Shown here piece by piece: positions 6,125 through 6,131 of a stretch of 6,131 nt of DNA (positions within the stretch are counted from its first letter, which is position 1; the number at the start of each line of letters is the position of its first letter). The position numbers were made by a program, and so were the translations under genes. The stretch lies in the NCBI GenBank assembly GCA_021158895.1, contig JAGGSW010000164.1:1-6131 (forward strand), read 5' to 3'. This DNA comes from Candidatus Odinarchaeota archaeon. Its GTDB lineage: Archaea > Asgardarchaeota > Baldrarchaeia > Baldrarchaeales > DXJG01. The notes beneath the pieces were generated by a model. It had not been told where the DNA came from. It saw only the letters and a program-made list of their open reading frames with translations, and ran no database searches.

Positions 6125-6131
6125 ACCACCC

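Noticed and set aside
1..6131. CRISPR array, insertion sequence or attachment site
   Set aside because: No spaced direct repeats, transposase-like frame, terminal inverted repeats or integrase gene are visible.

Overview
The window is AT-rich and almost entirely plus-strand coding. It looks archaeal. Candidate TATA boxes precede the leading genes, several genes start with GTG or TTG behind G-rich GGTG/GAGG ribosome-binding sites, arginine is mostly AGA/AGG and isoleucine is often ATA. It also carries the thiolase / HMG-CoA-synthase-like / DUF35 trio typical of archaea. A Thermoproteota-type lineage (for example Bathyarchaeia) is plausible, but the sequence alone does not settle this.

Bases 1-343 hold a perfect 10-bp-arm hairpin at the left edge, an AT-rich stretch with a candidate TATA box near 118-124, and a possible 44-codon small ORF (197-331). 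The small ORF has its own Shine-Dalgarno-like sequence and ends just before the first large gene. Bases 344-4745 form a tight five-gene operon with gaps of 4-22 bases: a two-subunit family I CoA-transferase of glutaconate CoA-transferase type (A, then B), a thiolase with its active-site residues intact, an HMG-CoA-synthase-like protein, and a DUF35 zinc-ribbon/OB-fold protein. After a 177-base gap with a second candidate promoter comes a calcineurin-like metallophosphoesterase (4923-5882). It overlaps a short ORF (5861-6124) that resembles the N-terminal part of a nucleotidyltransferase-like family.

The last three operon genes match the arrangement known from the archaeal mevalonate pathway, where DUF35 scaffolds acetoacetyl-CoA thiolase to HMG-CoA synthase. 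Here, however, the HMG-CoA-synthase homologue appears to lack all three catalytic residues (Glu, Cys and His positions read Ser78, Thr110 and Gln234), and the trio is joined to a CoA-transferase. The inference is a CoA-dependent degradative or acyl-exchange complex rather than mevalonate synthesis: the transferase would load a carboxylic acid onto CoA, the thiolase would cleave or condense the 3-oxoacyl-CoA, and the HMGS-like protein would be a non-catalytic or re-purposed partner held by DUF35. The substrate cannot be read from the sequence. This cluster is the strongest candidate here for something not yet described.
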